Assembly: GCA_943704415.1 (NCBI GenBank)
Contig: CALSCO010002138.1
Location: 1-64,000 of the forward strand
Source of the DNA: Parvularia atlantis
Taxonomy: Eukaryota; Opisthokonta; Rotosphaerida
Length of the DNA: 64,000 bases
Direction of reading: 5' to 3'
Shown here: piece by piece, positions 1 through 11,200 of the stretch
How the letters are laid out: each line of letters begins with the position of its first letter
Numbering within the stretch: position 1 is the first letter of the stretch
Position numbers and translations under genes: made by a program
Notes under the pieces: model-generated
Databases searched by the model: none
Told to the model about the DNA's origin: nothing
The model's input: only the letters and a program-made list of their open reading frames with translations

Positions 1-21
1 GGGGGGGGGGGGGGGGGGGGG
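1..21. repeat. Poly-G run at the window edge
   Basis: Twenty-one consecutive G residues begin the window. Their terminal position suggests a contig end or sequencing artefact (for example polymerase slippage or tailing) more than biology. A 26-nt G run also occurs internally at 42806-42831, so real G tracts cannot be excluded. Confidence 0.9.
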
Positions 22-75
22 CGGCACCGAGCGTGCTCAGTCAGCCAGGCGCACCGGGCCGCGGTCGCGAGCGGC

Positions 76-1539
76 CTACCCCTCGGGCTTGGCGAGCATG
101 GTGTCGCTGCCGCCGTAGTCGATCGTCTTCTGCTTCATGACCGCGGCGCTGCTCTTGGCAGCCGCGCCCGAGGCAAGGGTCTCGCGCAGCAGACCGAGTA
201 CCTTGAACACGGTGGCCTTGCCCTTCTTCGTCACAAACCTGCGCGCGCGTGCGCGCGGTGAGCCTCGCCGTGCGCCAGAGAGGCGCGGCCCGGCGCGCAC
301 TCGATTGGCTCGTCGTCAAACGTGATCTCGTTCAGGCAGCTCTCGCGCGTCTCCTTGTCGCAGTAGATGCTCTCGTCGCACATGTCCGAGATCATGAGGC
401 TTTTCACCACGCCCCGTAAGGCCGGGCGTGCACGCAGGGAAGCGAGCAGGCAGAGCGCACCGCGCCGCCAGATTGACAGCCTCCCCCATGATCGTGTGGT
501 CGGCGCGCGTGCGGCCGCCGACGATGCCCGAGAAGAGCGTGCCTGGGCAAAGGGGTGAGGCACAGCGTGAGATGTGCCTGACGAGCGCTGCATGCGGCCG
601 GTGCGCACCAGTTGTGACGCTGATGGCAAAGGCCGAAAAGAGCGAGCTGAGGAGCCGGCGCAGCTCGAGCGCGGCGCGCAGCCCAAACAGCGCGTCGTTT
701 TCATGCGATAGCGGCGGCAGGCCAAACACGATCAGGATCGACGTGCCCTTGTCGTCCGTGACCATCTGCCGCAGCGTGCCCTGGTAGTTCTAGTGTGTGC
801 GCGCATCGCAAGCGTCAGCGTGAGCTCAGACGCCAAGCAGCGGGCGGCGGGCAGCGCACCCGGATGATCTCGAGGGCGCCGACCATGGCCTTCTGGTACA
901 GCATGCGCGCGTCGTCCGGCGCGGCGTCGCTGGCGGAGAAGCGCGCAAACATGACCGAGACCTTGCGTAGCTCGTTGATGAGGCTGAGGTGCCCGCCGAG
1001 CAGCCGCTGCGCCCCGGTGCGTGCGCGCGCGTGAGTGCCTGGCGTGCCGGCGCACGCGCGCGCCGTCGTACCTCGGCCGCCGACTCGTTCAGGTACTGCT
1101 GATAGACGGCCTTGGGCGCGAACGAGTCTTTCTCGCGGCCGAGCCCGAGCAGGCCGTCGTTCTCGCCGAGCCACTTGAGCGACTTGAGGATGTGCCCGCC
1201 CTTCTTGGTGCGCTCCGTCGTGATGCCCTTGATGCCCGCCTGGAGAATGGCGGCCTGTGCACGCAGGGCACGTCAGGCGCCCCCTCTCGCCCGTCGCGGC
1301 GCACACCTCCCCCTGCATGCACGCGAGCGTGTCATCCGAGATGACGAGCTCGCGCTGGTTGGCCACGTTGACGAGCTTGACGGCCTCCGACAGCGCCTTG
1401 CCGTCGAGGAAGTACTCCCAGCGCTTGTAGCGCTCGCTACCGACGTGCATGTCGTAGACCTCGCCCACGCCGAGCCCGATGTGCATAGATAGAGGGAAGG
1501 CCTGTGCGTACGCGCGCGCGTATGTGTGTGAGCGGCCAG

Positions 1540-1611
<72 letters not shown>

Positions 1612-2278
1612 ACCTTGTCCTCGTCCGGGATGGTCAGGAAGTGGTTGCCCAGGCGCTCGAGCAGGCGCAGGCAGCCCGAGCACGCGAGCGCGACGCACTC
1701 GGCCTTGCTCTGGTCCTTGAGCTCCCACTTGACGAGGATGGCGTCGCCGATAAACTTGACCTGAGGGCGCACATCGCTCAGCATTGGCGGAGAGCGCGGC
1801 CGCGCCCGCGTCACGCACGACGTCGCCGCCGCTCTTCTCGATGATGTCGATCACAAAGTGAAAGTACGGGTTGAGCAGCTGCGTCAGCAACTCCGCGCCG
1901 TCCTGGCGGTTCTTGAGGTGGTTGGTCAGGTGCGAGTAGCTGCGCCCCCCGCGCGGCGGTATCAGCGGCAGCATCGGCGGCAGGCGGGACGGCGGGCGCG
2001 CACCCCGACACGTCGGCCATCGCGACCACGCCAAACTTGTGCTGCTGCATCAGCGGCTCCTTGAGTGGCTCGCCCTTGCGCTGCTCGTACAGGTGCCGCA
2101 CGTGGATCGCGACGTAGCGCGAGAGGTCCACGACTGCGGCGCGTTGAGCGTGCCCCACCAAGGCAGGCCGCGCCGCACCAGACGAGTCGCCGCCGCTCGA
2201 CGCGACCGCGCCGGACCGCCCCGCGTCGCGCCAGGTCGGCGCGGGCTCGTCGCGCGGGACGAGGCTGCCGCTCGACAT
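76..2278 (-). CDS. Tandem class III nucleotidyl cyclase, soluble adenylyl cyclase (ADCY10)-like, catalytic halves only
   Basis: Makes a cyclic nucleotide, probably cAMP, in the cytosol; no signal peptide or membrane segment is visible. I read ten exons (2278-2004, 1939-1819, 1760-1614, 1501-1307, 1254-1072, 1006-860, 789-609, 542-461, 399-301, 238-76). They join into one open frame of 530 residues ending in TAG. The first cyclase half has AMADVSGYSHL and, across an intron, GGDVVKFIGDAI; both carry the metal-binding aspartates. The second half has LRKVSVMFARF, VTDDKGTSILIVFG and MGEAVNLAARL, as in the C2 half of sAC. The large NTPase/TPR region of animal ADCY10 is absent; about 55 tail residues follow the second half. 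The start is the first in-frame ATG before the conserved region. The third intron carries a long GT/CA microsatellite. sAC homology is clear; substrate and bicarbonate response are inferred. Confidence 0.85.
1542..1608. repeat. (GT)33 microsatellite inside a cyclase intron
   Basis: An uninterrupted GT run of 67 nt fills most of the third intron of the cyclase gene (intron 1613-1502 on the minus strand, where it reads CA). The intron keeps normal GTGCG and CAG ends, so the repeat appears to be tolerated expansion within spliced sequence. Confidence 0.97.
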
Positions 2279-2758
2279 CGCGACTGGGTCAGGCGGGCGC
2301 GCGGGGGTTTGAAAGCGCTCGCTGTGCTTTGGGCGGCGGCACGCGGGAGAGGTTGGGAGCCGACTCTTCCCGAGCGCGCGCGGTTCCGCCGGCAGCCGCT
2401 GCTTGCCTGCAGGCGCGCGCGAGGCCGGTGAGGCGTGCGCGGGGGCGGGCGGCGGGCCGAGCGAGGAAGCGAACGGACGAGAGGGGAGGTTTGTTGTGGG
2501 CTTTTTGCGCGAAACGGGCCGAGAACGCGGCCCTCGAACGCCCAGAACACTCGGCGCGCACAAACAGCGCCGGCCGCGCTCACGCCACAAACCTGGCCGC
2601 ACCCCGCCGGCGCACCCGCAGCACCCCGAGCACCCGGCAGCCCGAACCCGCCACAGCAGCAAGCGCAGCGTGCCGCACAAAGCGCAGCCCGTCACGCGAT
2701 CGATGTTCGAATGCAGCATTGAAAACTATCATCGGTACGTACACAGGCTGTGCGGTTG
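2279..2758. other. Intergenic region upstream of the cyclase gene
   Basis: About 480 bp separate the cyclase start codon from the GT69 stop codon; both genes are on the minus strand. This is the only place for the cyclase promoter. It is GC-rich and I see no TATA box or RNA gene. The open frames through it are GC-driven and carry no recognisable domain. Confidence 0.5.
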
Positions 2759-4067
2759 TCATTGGATGCAGAACGCGTCCTCGTCGTGCGCGGTCAGCAG
2801 CGCCGACGCGCCCGCGGCCGGCCCGCCGGCGCCCTTGCGTGCGCGCACGCGATCGAGGTACGCCGCCGCGCTCGGCCGGTTGAACAGCCAGAAGAACGGC
2901 TCCAGCCAGGGCATGAGGTAGCGGTGCACGTAGTACGACTGCCAGTCGTACGCGACCTTGACGGTCGGGTTGATGAACGTGCGCAAGCGCGCCGGCGTCG
3001 CGTGCATCAGGTCCGCAAACACGAGGCAGCACTCGGACGCCTCGTCGCGCTGCGGCACGTCCATTGACGCGCCCGACGTCGGCGCGAGCGCGCGGAACCG
3101 CACGCCGTCCGCGCCCGCAAACGGCGCTGCCGCAAACGCCACCAGCCCGTTCCAGCAGCTGAAGACGGGCACGGGCGCGTGCCACCAGAACGACGCCTGC
3201 GCCTCGGCCTCATCCGCGTACGGGAAGTAGCCCGAGCCGAACGGCCGCCCGAGCCGGTCGCGCGTCGCAAACGTGTCGTAAAACTCGCTGAAATAGTCCA
3301 TGCCGCACGCCGCGTCGTACTCGCCGTCGGCCGTGAGCAGCAGGCGGAGCACGTCGTTGGCCTGCGTCCGCGAGCGCGTGATGAGCCGACCCGCGTACCT
3401 CCGAGGGGCCGCGCGCACCGTAAACACGATGTCGTTCAGGAACACGAGCCGATCGTACGCGCCCGGCGTGGCCTCGCGCAGCGGCTCGAGCGCGCGGTTC
3501 CGGGCGCGCGCGAGGTACGGCACGCGCCGCCCAAAGTGCTTTGGCGCGTTGTCGGTCAGGACGCGCTGCGGAATGCCGCGCCGTGCGAGCGTGTCGGCCA
3601 TCTGGCGCAGGAGCGGCTTGGTGCCGTCGGTGCTGCCTGCGCCCAAACGAGCGGCGGCGGGTCGGGCCGTCAGGGCGCAATCGCGGCGCCCGCCGCGCCG
3701 CGCACCGTTCTCGAAGACCGACACAAACACGTTGCCCGGGCCGAGCACGTCGGCGAGCCACAGCAGCTGCTGCTCCATGTTGGGCACGATCTGCGGCCCC
3801 GCGACACATCAGCCGCTGTCGTGCACGCGCGCGCCGCTCTGAGCCGCACCGCCTGGCTGTTGTGCACGTTGACCGCGATAAAGACGCGCAGCGTGGGCTT
3901 GCGTGCGCGCAGCCGACTGCTCGCCACGCGGATCAGCGCCCGACGCGCGCACACGCACGCAGCGCGACGGCGCACCGCTCCTCCGCCGGCGCGCGCACGA
4001 GCACGAGCAGGCCGAGCAGGGCCGCGGTGAGGACCGCTGCCAAGCCGAGCCGTGTCAGGCTTCTCAT
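2759..4067 (-). CDS. GT69 family alpha-1,3-mannosyltransferase (CAP59/CMT1-type)
   Basis: Predicted Golgi type II glycosyltransferase of the fungal GT69 family, which transfers mannose from GDP-mannose to surface glycans. Exon 1 encodes MRSLTRLGLAAVLTAALLGL, a signal-anchor helix. The second exon gives LRVFIAVNVHNSQA and the third IVPNMEQQLLWLADVLG. Further exons give VFVSVFENGSTDGT, YDRLVFLNDIVFTANDVL, CGMDYFSEFYDTF, VFSCWNGL and FRALAPTSG, all in the order typical of CAP59 proteins. Four introns, each GTGCG...CAG, are needed; two others would be in frame if retained, so family alignment decided them. The protein is about 380 residues, normal for the family. The exact linkage made is not predictable. 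The start codon lies only 29 bp from the start of the divergent gene at 4097. The GDP-mannose transporter at 60789-62198 is a likely functional partner. Confidence 0.88.
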
Positions 4068-4096
4068 CACTGGCAAACTGCGTTTGGTTTGTACAT
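4068..4096. promoter_or_regulatory. 29-bp shared spacer between divergent genes
   Basis: The start codons of the GT69 gene (minus) and the unknown gene (plus) are separated by only 29 bp. Core promoter elements and 5' untranslated regions for at least one gene must therefore lie inside the other gene. No TATA box is visible. Confidence 0.5.
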
Positions 4097-4885
4097 ATGG
4101 GCGACGATGCGGATGGTGCGCCTCTCGCGCGCGCCTGTCTCCCACCCGCGCCGCGGCTGACGTGCGAGCCAGACTTTGTCGATGCGTGGAGCGAGCTCGG
4201 GCTGGCCGATGCGCCACCGCCGCAGGCCCTGCACGCGCAGCACGCCGACCTCAAGGGGCTGCACCTCGAACAGCTCGTGCAGCGCGTGCGCCACCGCACG
4301 CACATGCTGCGCTCGCTCGCCGTGTCCGAGTGGCTGGGCAACTCCATGACGACGGCGACGGTCGGCGTGGGCAATCTGCTGACGATGAACATGGTCGGGC
4401 TCGCGCTGTCGGCGTACAGCAGCACGGTGCGCACCGGCTGTGGTGGCGCGCGCCCCCCGGTTCGCTGACATGCGCGACGGCAGCGCACGCTCAAGCGCAT
4501 CAACCAGCGCATCTGCGTGCTCGAGGAGATGGACGTCATGCTCGCGCAGATCGACGAGCACATGCGGCAGCAGGCCGACTCGCACGTGCGTCGGCTCGAG
4601 GGCCTGCAGCCCGACCTGGACGCGTGTCTCGCGCGCGGCGTCGCGCTGCCGACGATCGCGCGGCTGATCGGCGTAGATGAGAGCGCGCTCGCGTTCTGGC
4701 TGCGACGGCGCGCGAGCGGCGACGCCGACGAGGCCGCGCACGCCCTGCACGACATCACCGCGGCGCTCACGCGCGACGAGGCCGACAACGATCCCGAGCT
4801 CTACGTCGCCGCCAGCAGATCGCCGCCCGTGCGCTCGGCACCGGCGTCGCCCGCACCCGCACTCCCGCCCGACTTTCTCTCGTGA
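4097..4885 (+). CDS. Uncharacterised alpha-helical protein
   Basis: I do not recognise the family. Three exons are supported: a short first exon (MGDDADD), an intron GTGCGCC...CTGAC...CAG, a middle exon rich in helices (HADLKGLHLEQLVQRVRHRT then a glycine-containing hydrophobic stretch around NLLTMNMVGLALSAYSS), a second intron, and a C-terminal exon with charged helices (RTLKRINQRICVLEEMDVML) and a helix-turn-helix-looking segment LPTIARLIGVDESALAFWL. A proline/alanine tail ends in DFLS and TGA. About 230 residues. The start was chosen because exon 1 joins in phase and lies just after the divergent GT69 start. An upstream in-frame ATG at 4052 would overlap the GT69 coding region. A coiled-coil scaffold or membrane-associated protein is possible. 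Confidence 0.65.
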
Positions 4886-5036
4886 GCTGCTGCCCGCTTG
4901 TCTGCCGCCCGCCATCCCAGTTGACCATGATCAGTTGACGCCCCGTCAGTGCCTTGTGCTCTCTGCCCGTGAACACAACAGGACGCATGCATGCCATCAA
5001 ACATCGTGAACTATGCCTCGGCTCGACCGGCCGAAC

Positions 5037-7005
5037 TCAGGACAACATCGCCGGGAGGAAGCCGTCGTCGTGAAGCAGCGCGCCCTGGCCGCGCTTGAAC
5101 GGCATATGCACGGCGGGCGACACGAGCGCGTAGTCCTGGCGGCCCGCGCGTCAGAATGTACAACCGCTGCCGTCAGCCGTTGCTCACACACGCACCCGCA
5201 TCTGGTCGGTCATGTCACCGCCCACGGCGCGACGCTTGCGGTTGCGAGAGGCCGAGCGCGTGTCCTCCGACTTCCAGTTGCCTGCACACGCACGCGGTCG
5301 AGTGTGAGGCACGGCCGGCGCTGTCGTGCCAGCGGGGATGGCGCACCGTGCACGCGCGGGATGACCGAGTTTTGCTGGCGCAGGTACGACTGCAGCGCGT
5401 CCAGGTAGCCCTGGCGAGCGGGGTGCGCGCGGGTGTCAGCATGCGGCAGGTCGCGGTACGGTTAGCGCGCCCCCACCTTGGTCACGCCAAACATCTGGAT
5501 GAACGCGTCTGCGCCGCGGTCGTATCAGCGCGCGGTCGGGTGCACGAGCAGGCGCACCGTGGCAGATGAAACCCACGGGCGAGATGTTGTAGTTGTATTT
5601 GTCGCGCTGGCGCTGGCGCGTCTGTTTCTTGCGTGAGACCTGCGGGCCGTGCTCGCGGCACTGCTGCAGCAGGATGAGGATGTACAGCTCGCGCGAGCGC
5701 TTGTCCATGCGCAGCACGTCGCGCAGGAACGGCAGCACCATGTCCTCGGTCAGGCGCGACAAGCAGCCCTGCGGCGCGGTCAGCGGACAGTCGGCCAGAG
5801 GCGCTGCGGCGGCGCACCCGGCTGCAGCACTTGCTGTTCTGGAGCTTCTCCAGGCGCATCAGCGCGGCCGGGTCGTCGGGCTCGGACACGATCCCCAGCG
5901 CCGTGGCCATGTCGTCGCCGCCGCCGGGTGCGTTTTGCAGCTGGTCGGAGGGCGAGCCGTAGGCCATGGCGGCGGGCGACATGCTGGGCGTGGGCACGAG
6001 CGACGACGACGAGGGCGAGTCGACCGTGGTGGTGTCGTCGTCGGGTCCTGCGGCGCCGCTGGCCGTCGCCTGCCACATGTACGCCGTCGCGCTCGAGTGC
6101 GGCTGCGGCACGCTGCGCCGCCGCGCCCCCGCCCCGGCCGCCGCGAGCGCCTTGAGTCCCGCCGCGGTTGGCGCGGGCGCGTACGCCTGGCCGGCAGACG
6201 GGGCGCTGCGCTGCATCGTCGAGGCGTACATACCCGCGGTCGCGCCCATGGCCAGGTCGTCAAGCGAGTGCACGCGGTCGGCGTCGCCGGCGCCCGCGCG
6301 GTCGCCATCAAAGTTGAGCTGTGGCATCGACACCGACGACGGCAGGCCGGGCGGGTGGGTCGAGTTGAACGGCGTGGTCAGGACCGGGTCAAACATGTCG
6401 GAGTAGTCCTGCATGGCCGCGTTGGCCGACGTGCCCAACGGCGTTCCGCGGTGCGCGAGCCGGCTGTTGATGGGCGTGCGACCACCCGGCGCCGGCGCGC
6501 GGCCGTGCAGGCTCAGGCCGACGGGGGTCGTCATCGCGTCCGGGTCGTCGTCGTGCGGCATCGCGGGCGAGGGCGAGACGGGCGTCGGGGCGGGCACGCG
6601 CCGGAGCTGGTGTTGCTGCGACGGCGCCGCCTGACGCTGCGGCTGCATCTGCGCGGGCGGGTGCAGATGGTCGAGCTTGAGCATCGGCAGCGGCGACGCG
6701 CCGAGGGGCGGCGAGTTGTAGAGCGGCGTGGTCGACAGGAGCGAGTGGTCGTCGTACGCAAAGTTGCTCAGGTGCTGGTGCTGCAACGCACCCGCACCCA
6801 GGCCGCCGCCACTGCCGCCGCCACCGCTGGCCGAGTGGTGCAGCGCCGCGATCGTGCTTGTGCTGACGGCGAACGTGAGAGGCGACCCATCATCGCCACC
6901 GGCGCCGCCGTCGCCCGCGAGCATGTCGTGGCCGCTCGAGGGGGTCATGAGCGCGCTGTGGTACCCGGCCGCCGGCTGCAGCATCATGTCCATCGTGTCC
7001 TTCAT
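5037..7005 (-). CDS. Low-complexity protein with a C-terminal conserved domain (putative regulator)
   Basis: The N-terminal two-thirds (MKDTMDMMLQPAAGYHSALM onward) are rich in Pro, Gly, Ser, His and Gln with short motifs such as TTPLYNSPPLGASPLPMLKL and TPVSPSPAMPH, as in transcriptional regulators. The C-terminal third is conserved-looking: GCLSRLTEDMVLPFLRDVLR, KYNYNISPVGFICHDAFIQM, LQSYLRQQNSVIPRVHGNW and DYALVSPAVHMPF. Five introns join in phase; the last has a GTGGGC donor, the one before it GTGCG. From memory, the segment around YNISPVGFICHDAF looks like a domain in uncharacterised fungal, animal and plant proteins. I cannot name it. The start at 7005 is the first ATG of the low-complexity run; the same frame stays open to 7866, so a longer N-terminus is possible. 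Function unknown. Confidence 0.6.
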
Positions 7006-8206
7006 GGCCGTCGGTAGCTGCCGCGCTGCGGGGTAGGGCGCGGCGGGCGTGAGCGCCAAAGTCGAGCTTCGTGGTGACACGCACCGCCGATCGTGCTGCC
7101 TGCCCGCGTACGTCGCTGAGCGTTCGTCGGCCGCGTCTGTCGTGCACGACGCGATCAGGCGCCAAGCGTGCAGCGCACGCGAATGCGAGACAGCAGCGCG
7201 GCGCAGCGTGCGCCGTGGTATGCGCTGGCGGGGTGTAATCTCGGATCGACAGAGGGGGGCGCGCCAGTGGCGTTCGCGAGAGCCATGGGCCACATCAGCG
7301 GCGCGGGGCGGCACCGCACGGGCGGATTGACGCGCCGGCGACCGAGAGGCGCAAAGGGAGCGTGATCGGCGTCGTTGCCGGCGATGGCGTCCGAGAAAAC
7401 GCCGCGCTAGGCGTGGGCGCCGGCGCGCCCAGAGTGCACGACCGGACGAGCGCACGCGGATGCAGAGGGCGCGGGGGGTCGCCCACGGGGGGCGGCGGAC
7501 GATGCGGGCGGGTGGACAGACAGCACAAACAGCCGACGAGCGGGTGGAAGGGCTGCGTGTCCGCACCGTGCCGCCGAGGCAGTGCAGGCCACAGATCAAG
7601 TCCGGCTGCTGCGCGCCCCCAGGAGGGGCCCGTGCGTGCGGCGGGCGTGCGGACCGGGGAGGGGCCGCGGGCGACGTCAGCGCCGGCTTGCGATCAGGGC
7701 GGCGGCTGTCATGGTTCTCCTTTTTGTCAACGGGTCCCGCGCATTCGTCCAACGAGCCAAGCGCAGCGCATGCAGCGCACGCAGCGGGCAGCAGCAGGCA
7801 GCAGCGGGCAGCAGCAGGTGCTCGCTGCGTCAGCGGGCGCCGGAGCAGCAGATGCGTGCATGGCATGCAGTGCGCACTAGGCGCAAAGGAGTGCGCACCC
7901 TCCGTTCCCTACCGCGCAGTGGCAGGAGGCGCACGCAAGCAAGCACGTGCGGCGCCGTGTCTGCTGTAGCGCTGATTTCCCGCCCGGACGACAGGCTCGG
8001 CCGTGCGCGCCCGTCACAGCCAGTGCACTGGTCGCCGCCGTCTGTCCGTCCTCACGCTCGCCGCGCACGGCAACCCGGACACGCACACGGCCATCGCTGA
8101 CGCCGCGCGTCAGTCTGATAAGCCGGTGGCTGTGCGAGTGCCCGCTCGTGCGCGCGTGCGCGCGTGCTCACCGTGCGCGCCGCCGCAGCAGCAGCACGCC
8201 GTGATC
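7006..8206. other. 1.2-kb divergent intergenic region
   Basis: This is the longest gap in the window. It lies between the low-complexity gene (minus) and the glycosidase/GT2 fusion gene (plus) and should hold both promoters. A degenerate GCAGCAGC/GGCAGCAG repeat lies at about 7780-7830. I see no RNA gene and no convincing extra coding exon; the long open frames are GC-driven. It could hide 5' untranslated exons. Confidence 0.5.
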
Positions 8207-11200
8207 ATGCGCCCGCCGCCGTGGCCGTGGACGGTTGCGCTCGCGCTGGCGGCCGTGCTGGCCCTCGCGCTGCCGCCCGCCGACGCCGCCATCGACCCGT
8301 ATGCGCCCGTGTACGGCACCGACCCGCGCGACCCGGGCTTCCCTGTCCGCGTCAACTTCTTCCCGCTCCAGCCCGATCCCGCGCCGGCCGGCGTGATCGT
8401 CCACGCCAAGGTCGTCAACAGCACGCTGTGGCACCTGCGCAACCCGGCCATGGCCGAGTACACCGCGATCCCGTTTGTGACGGGGGCCAACTTTGGCGCG
8501 ACCAAGCCGGGCTTCAACCCGGGCGACCTCGCCCTGAGCAAGTGCGCCGGCAGCCGGTACACGCTTGACCCCCGAGCGCTGATGCGCGCGCCGGCCGCTG
8601 ACGCAGGGAAGACTACCGCCGCTACCTCGACCAGGCTAAGGTGCTCAAGATCGCCGTGCTGCGCATCTACACCACGCTCACGTCCGAGTTCTACGAGGCC
8701 CTGTGGGAGCACAATCTGGCCGAGAGCATCGTCGGGCAGCCCCCGATCCTCCTCATGCACGGCATCTGGACGCCCGAGCCCGAGATGAACAGCCTCAAGG
8801 AGGGTGCGCCCGCTCGGGCTGCATCGCCTGCGATGCAGCTGCTCAGCCCGCACGCACGCAAACGCACCCAGGCAGCAACGCCTACGAGCCAGGCATCGTC
8901 AGCACGATGATGGACAACATTCGCACGGCCGTCCGCGCCATCCACGGCACCGGCTCCCTCGCGTACGCCTCCACGCGTACGTCGAGCTTCCAGGTGAACG
9001 TGGCCAACGTGCGTTGCGCGCTTTTGGACGCTCGCTCGCCCGCACCTCACGTGCGCGCCGCCGCGCAGTACGTCCTCGCGTGGATGCTCGGCACGGAGTG
9101 GTCGCCCGAGACGGTCAACGTGACCAACTTTGTCAACGTCGGCATGCCCGCGTACAAAGGCGTGCACGTCGAGGCGTCCGACAACGCCTCGCCGTTCGAG
9201 AGCTGGGTGGCGATGATGATGGACGTGGTGCGCCAACCGGCGCCAACCGGCGGACGTGCTCGCACACGCGGGCTTACACGCACGTCCCCGCAGCTGGCCA
9301 TGGAGGAGATGGCGTTCGGCTCGCAGCACCCGCTCTCGTTCACCAACTGGGTCACGACTGACCCGCTCCGCAACATCCTCGAGCCATCCGCGCCCGTCTC
9401 GTACGAGGTGCGGGCTGCCGTTGCTTGATGTGTGGCAGCGCTCACGCGCGTCGTCCGCGCAGGACTACCAATCGATCGACGCCACTCACATGCGCACCAA
9501 ACCGTCTTGGGCCGCCGGCTACTTTATCCAGTTCCACATCTACCCGTACTGTGCGTTGCGCGTGCACGGGGGTGCGCGCCGCGACACGCGACTGAGCACG
9601 CCCCAACCGCGCAGACCCGGCCTTCCTGGGTCTGCCGTTTACGGTGCGCACGCAGTGCTCGCTCACGTCGGCCGGCTCACGCGCGCGCACAGGCGTTCCC
9701 GCGCCTCGTCAACGCAAGCAGCTACCCGGACGTGAAGAACCCGGAGGACCCGTACGCGACGTACATGGAGCGCATGCGTACGTACTTTGAGGGCTACTAC
9801 ATCATCGTGTCCGAGGTGCACTTCGTGCGCGCGTGTGCCGCCGCGCCGTGGTCTGAGCGACTCGCCCCGCGTTGTGCAGGTCGGTCTGCCGACGTCGCTC
9901 GGCTCATCCGCGTCTGGCTTTGAGGGGCGCGACCACGGCTTCCTCGAGGAGCACGCCATGGCCGACCGCCTTGTCGACGTGCTCGAGATTATCCGCGACA
10001 CGGGCTGGCAGGGATGGTGCGCGCGTGGGCCTGCCGTCGCACCGCTGCAGAGCTGACGGTCTGTCGCCCACGCGCCCTTCGTGTGATGCCGGCCAGGATT
10101 CTGTTTGAGGTGCGCCCGCTTGCGCCCGCCGTGGCCGCTGACGTTGTCCCCGCACGCGCTTGCAGCTGCACGACGAGTGGTTTAAGGTCTGGGCTGGACC
10201 GACTCACGGTGCGCCGCGCGTGCTCACGTGTGCGCTCATGCAGGTCAACTGGAACACGATGGCCGTCGACATGCAGCGCCAGCGCTGGCACAACCACATG
10301 TCGTCCGAGCAGTTCTTCGGGTGCGCGACCGACGCTGCGCGCTCTGGGGCCGTCCTCACGCGCTTGCGCACGCAGTCTGATCGCCGTCGACGAGACGCCG
10401 CTGATGCCGCTCGACGGTGACGACAGCGACTGGGCCGACGTGCCGTCGCTGATCAACGTGTGCCAGCCGGTTGGCCCGGTCGTGCCGCTGCATCTAACGC
10501 GAGCTCGCCCAGGTGCCGCCGGTCGAGCCGGTGCCATCGGCGCCCGTGGCGCGCCTCGCGCTCTCTCGCAACGACGGCTACCTGCAGATACTGCTGAAGC
10601 GCTACTCGGGTGCGTGGCCACGCTGCGCAGGCCTGGTGTCTGACGCGGCCCCGCCAGGCTCGTGGACGTCGGCCGATACCTTTATCGTCTCGTTCGACAC
10701 CATCCCGGACCAGGGCAGCGCGACGTGCGCGCCACTGCCCGACTTGCACCGCCGCTCACATGCGCACACTCGCGCGCGCAGGTGGCCCGCATACCCCGAC
10801 CTGCGCATGGACCACGCGGCCGACGCGCTCCTCGTCTTCCAGAACGGCACACTGACCGTGATGGTGCGCAGGCTCGCACCACGCGGCGCAGTCTCACGCG
10901 GCGCGAACGCAGGTGCACTCGGCCGCGGACTACTACTTCACGCGCTACGGCAGTCTTTACGGTGCGCGCGCAACGCACCCGCGTGCGCTCGTCGCTCAGC
11001 GCGCGCGTGCAGACGGACAGATGGACCCGCTCCTGTACCTCAAGAACTTTCCCGCCTTCAACGTGTTCCGCCTCCTGACCAAGTTTCAGGTGCGCACGCG
11101 CGGGCCGTCGCAGCCAATGAGACCGCTGATCGGGCGCGCAGACGTACGCCGGCGACTGGCCCGGCCGCTACTTCCTCGAGCGGCAGCTGCTCTTCTCGGG

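Noticed and set aside
1479-1844. Val-Cys repeat protein encoded by the GT microsatellite
   Set aside because: The repeat lies inside a spliced intron of the cyclase gene; the repeated peptide is an artefact of translating it.
5460-5760. The conserved C-terminal domain of the 5037-7005 gene as a transposase remnant
   Set aside because: No catalytic triad, terminal repeats or target duplication are visible, and the domain is joined in phase to a host-style gene with five normal introns.
7780-7830. GCAGCAGC repeats as a possible CRISPR-like or regulatory array
   Set aside because: Units are short, degenerate and contiguous with no spacers, and the genome is eukaryotic. It is simple low-complexity DNA.
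8168-8853. Minus-strand frames at the start of the fusion gene
   Set aside because: They are antisense shadows. The plus strand has a signal peptide, in-phase introns and family motifs.
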